Positions 62,046 to 64,000 of a stretch of 64,000 nucleotides of DNA are shown here, piece after piece. The notes beneath the pieces were generated by a model that worked only from the letters and a program-made list of their open reading frames with translations, did not search any database and had not been told where the DNA came from. How positions within the stretch are numbered: the stretch's first letter is position 1; each line of letters begins with the position of its first letter. This DNA comes from JANQPX01 sp039197065 (GTDB taxonomy: Bacteria; Pseudomonadota; Alphaproteobacteria; Geminicoccales; Geminicoccaceae), in contig JBCCUL010000004.1 of assembly GCA_039197065.1 (NCBI GenBank), positions 1-64,000 on the forward strand, in the 5' to 3' direction. The translations under genes and the position numbers were made by a program.

Positions 62046-63110
62046 TTAACGGTGTTCAAGGCGCATGACGTAGCCAATAACTTCAGCAACGGCCTGATAG
62101 TGCTCTGGCGGGACATCGTCACCTAACTCGACCGCTGCATAGAGGGCGCGCGCGAGCGGCGGATTCTCCACGACAGGTACGTTATGAGCTTCAGCGATTT
62201 CGCGTATTTTGAGCGCCGTTAGATCAGCCCCTTTCGCGACAGCTCGCGGCGCAGCCATCTCTCCCGCTTCATAAAGAAGGGCAACGGCGAAATGTGTCGG
62301 GTTGGTGACGACCACCGTCGCTTTGGGCACATCAGCCATCATACGCCGTCGCGCCCGTTCGGCCCGCAAGCCCTTCAAGCGGGCCTTGACGTGAGGATCA
62401 CCTTCGGTCTGCTTATATTCGTCCTGCAGGTCCTTCCGCGACATGCGCAGCTCTTTTTGATGCTCGAAACGCTGATAGAGGAAGTCCAGCAGAGCGATGA
62501 CAAGAACCAGAGCGGCGATGCCGATCAGAAGCTTCACGGTCAGAGACTTCAGAAGAACCATAACGCCGACCATCTCAATTTCGACGGTCTTGATGACGGT
62601 GGCAGCTTCGGGCCAAAGAAGCACGCCTGCCGCAGCGCCGATCAGGGAAATCTTAAATATCCCCTTGATAAATTCGACCCAGGACTTGAGAGAGAAGATC
62701 CGCTTGACGCCACTGATCGGCGAGAGCTTTTCCAGCTTCGGTTTGAGAGGTTCCGTACTGACCACAAGCCCATTCTGCACCAGGCTGCTGGCCAAAGCTG
62801 CGGCAAAGAACAGCAAACTCGGCAGGATGAGCGTGCTGCCAACGTTTTTGACCAGCTCGAAAGTGGTCATGTGAAGATCGCTAATCGATATAATGAAACT
62901 ATGCGGCGCAGAGATAAAAGGGACGAGGATCTCAGTGAGATCGTTTGCCATGCTAGGTGTGAGAAGGGCTACAAAGGCTGCTGCAGCTGAAATCATCAAG
63001 GCATTGTTGAGCTCGCGCGATGTCGCAACCTGGCCCTTTTTGCGCGCATCTTCGAGCTTCTTTTGAGTAGGCTCTTCTGTTTTTTGTGATTTATCCTCGT
63101 CTTCAGCCAT
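62046..63110 (-). CDS. flhB: Flagellar biosynthesis protein FlhB
   Basis: Export-gate component of the flagellar type III system, 354 residues. The polar start EDEDKSQKTEEPTQKKLEDA is typical, four membrane helices cover ~30-210, and the C-terminal cytosolic domain holds the self-cleaving NPTH motif in VVVTNPTHFAVALLYEAGEM near residue 265. Cleavage at NPTH switches export from rod/hook to filament proteins. It begins 6 bases after fliR, in the usual fliQ-fliR-flhB order, so the genes form one operon. Confidence 0.96.
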   Translation of the reverse strand: MAEDEDKSQKTEEPTQKKLEDARKKGQVATSRELNNALMISAAAAFVALLTPSMANDLTEILVPFISAPHSFIISISDLHMTTFELVKNVGSTLILPSLLFFAAALASSLVQNGLVVSTEPLKPKLEKLSPISGVKRIFSLKSWVEFIKGIFKISLIGAAAGVLLWPEAATVIKTVEIEMVGVMVLLKSLTVKLLIGIAALVLVIALLDFLYQRFEHQKELRMSRKDLQDEYKQTEGDPHVKARLKGLRAERARRRMMADVPKATVVVTNPTHFAVALLYEAGEMAAPRAVAKGADLTALKIREIAEAHNVPVVENPPLARALYAAVELGDDVPPEHYQAVAEVIGYVMRLEHR

Positions 63111-63116
63111 CGGGGC

Positions 63117-63881
63117 TCAGCCGCCCAGAGTCATGAGGCTGTATTCCGCCTCAAGAAATCCGAAGAAAATCAGAAGGCCGGCAGCGAATGACAGCATCAG
63201 CGTTGCAAAGGAGAGCAACAGCTGGAGAGGCAGGGCAATAAAGAAGACTTGAAAAGTTGGCATGAGGCGATTGAGGACGCCCATCGCAAGATTGGTCAGC
63301 AGACCAACCAGCAGCAATGGAGCGGCGATCTGGACGCCGACGTTGAAAGCTTTTTGCACAATGCGGGTGATGAAAGCGGCCATATCCCCGATGGGCAAGG
63401 CCGCCCCCGATTTGAGATGGCCATAGCTTTCCACCAAACCGCGAAGCAACATGTGATGGCCATCGGTTACAAATAGCAGAACCATGGCCACCGTCGTCAG
63501 GAAATTGCCGGGAAGCGTTCCTTGGGTTGACTGCCCAGGATCGAAAACCGAGGCCGTCGCCAAACCTGACTGCACGGCGATCGTGCTGCCCGCGATATGC
63601 AGGGTCGCGAACATGATGCGGGTGGCGCCACCAATAAAGAGGCCGATAAGCGCCTCCTTACTGATCAATAGAAAAAGCACACCGACGCTTTGAGGAAGAG
63701 CCGGCAGATGAGGCGTGACCGGCCCCGTCAGCAACAGGCTCAAAAGCAAGGCGAACAACAGTCTCGATCGGCCAAAAACATAAGGTTCGCTGAAGCCCGG
63801 CATGAACATCAGTGCGGCGCCGACACGCACGAAAATGAGGAACAGCGCAAAGACGTCGTTGGCGGTCAAGAGGCTCAGCAT
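63117..63881 (-). CDS. fliR: Flagellar biosynthetic protein FliR
   Basis: Export-gate membrane protein, 254 residues, with about six helices: LTANDVFALFLIFVRVGAAL, then FALLLSLLLTGPVTPHL, later FLTTVAMVLLFVTDGHHMLL and LLTNLAMGVLNRLMPTFQVF. Motifs RVGAALMFMPGFSE and NLAMGVLNRLMP are conserved in FliR. ATG 63881 is used; a GTG lies one codon upstream. It lies 5 bases after the fliQ stop and 6 bases before flhB. Confidence 0.95.
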   Translation of the reverse strand: MLSLLTANDVFALFLIFVRVGAALMFMPGFSEPYVFGRSRLLFALLLSLLLTGPVTPHLPALPQSVGVLFLLISKEALIGLFIGGATRIMFATLHIAGSTIAVQSGLATASVFDPGQSTQGTLPGNFLTTVAMVLLFVTDGHHMLLRGLVESYGHLKSGAALPIGDMAAFITRIVQKAFNVGVQIAAPLLLVGLLTNLAMGVLNRLMPTFQVFFIALPLQLLLSFATLMLSFAAGLLIFFGFLEAEYSLMTLGG

Positions 63882-63886
63882 CACGC

Positions 63887-64000
63887 TTAGCCGATCAACG
63901 CGATCTGTCGGAAGAGGTCTTCGCCGAACCCGATCAAGGTATTTGTCATGAAAGGCAGAGACAGCAGGATCGTGATGAAAATCGCCAGGATCTTCGGCAC
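63887..64000 (-). CDS. fliQ: Flagellar biosynthetic protein FliQ, C-terminal part
   Basis: The window edge cuts this gene. The last 37 residues read VPKILAIFITILLSLPFMTN followed by TLIGFGEDLFRQIALIG, then TAA at 63889-63887. The VPK … SLPFM pattern is the second membrane helix and tail of FliQ, an export-gate subunit. It lies 5 bases upstream of fliR in the same operon. Confidence 0.9.
   Translation of the reverse strand: MPKILAIFITILLSLPFMTNTLIGFGEDLFRQIALIG

Overview
The window reads as a chromosomal segment of an alphaproteobacterium, most likely of the order Hyphomicrobiales (Rhizobiales). The case rests on the uniformly GC-rich coding sequence, the order cvpA-purF-SDR behind radA, Flp pilin and CtrA-like boxes, CC0125/CC1285-type lipoproteins, and two ~100-bp intergenic elements that resemble the mosaic elements of Rhizobiales. 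The species cannot be named from sequence alone. No rRNA, tRNA, CRISPR array, prophage, integrase or transposase was seen. Genes are packed in short operons, often with ATGA or GTGA stop/start overlaps.

Layout. 0-8 kb: the tail of an acetoacetyl-CoA reductase-like SDR, the proton-pumping transhydrogenase pntA-pntB, a comparatively AT-rich porin, an SDR, an MFS carrier and a small outer-membrane barrel. 8-15 kb: repeat-rich spacers around polA, then a secreted caspase-fold-like protein with a peptidoglycan-binding end. 15-19.5 kb: a purine catabolism operon (xdhB, xdhC, guaD) plus a GNAT enzyme. 19.5-29.4 kb: dienelactone hydrolase-like protein, two paralogous lipoproteins, mutS, ferredoxin reductase-like flavoprotein, a PLP enzyme, a HAD phosphatase, an Flp pilin and a DUF4864 protein. 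29.4-36 kb: two glycosyltransferases and a PH-domain-like membrane protein, divergent from a very unusual ABC exporter and a cyclic-nucleotide-binding protein. 36-39.5 kb: a compact type III polyketide synthase / membrane methyltransferase / EmrB-type efflux operon. 39.7-50.9 kb: acs, mtnN, a VOC protein, a DUF3015/DUF4105/lipoprotein hydrolase run, dapD-dapE and a beta-hydroxyacid dehydrogenase. 51-55 kb: a peptide-use operon (M20 peptidase, P1 peptidase, peptide-binding protein). 55-64 kb, all minus strand: SDR, purF, cvpA, radA, a degenerate HD-GYP sensor, and the flagellar export genes flhB, fliR and fliQ (cut by the window edge).

The most unusual items are these. (1) An 882-residue ABC transporter whose nucleotide-binding domain is stretched by about 280 residues and carries three successive copies of the Q-loop / ENxLFG segment, with altered Walker A, signature and Walker B residues, followed 20 bp later by a small cyclic-nucleotide-binding protein. 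(2) A family of five ~80-bp palindromic repeats, all intergenic, one with perfect 23-bp arms. (3) An apparent pseudo-caspase fused to a peptidoglycan-binding domain. (4) An HD-GYP protein that has lost the HD pair but kept HERxDGxGYP. (5) The type III PKS operon, probably for a methylated and exported phenolic lipid or pyrone.

Starts were re-chosen from Shine-Dalgarno spacing, domain boundaries and operon overlaps wherever the longest open frame looked wrong. Long open frames antisense to GC-rich genes were left out.
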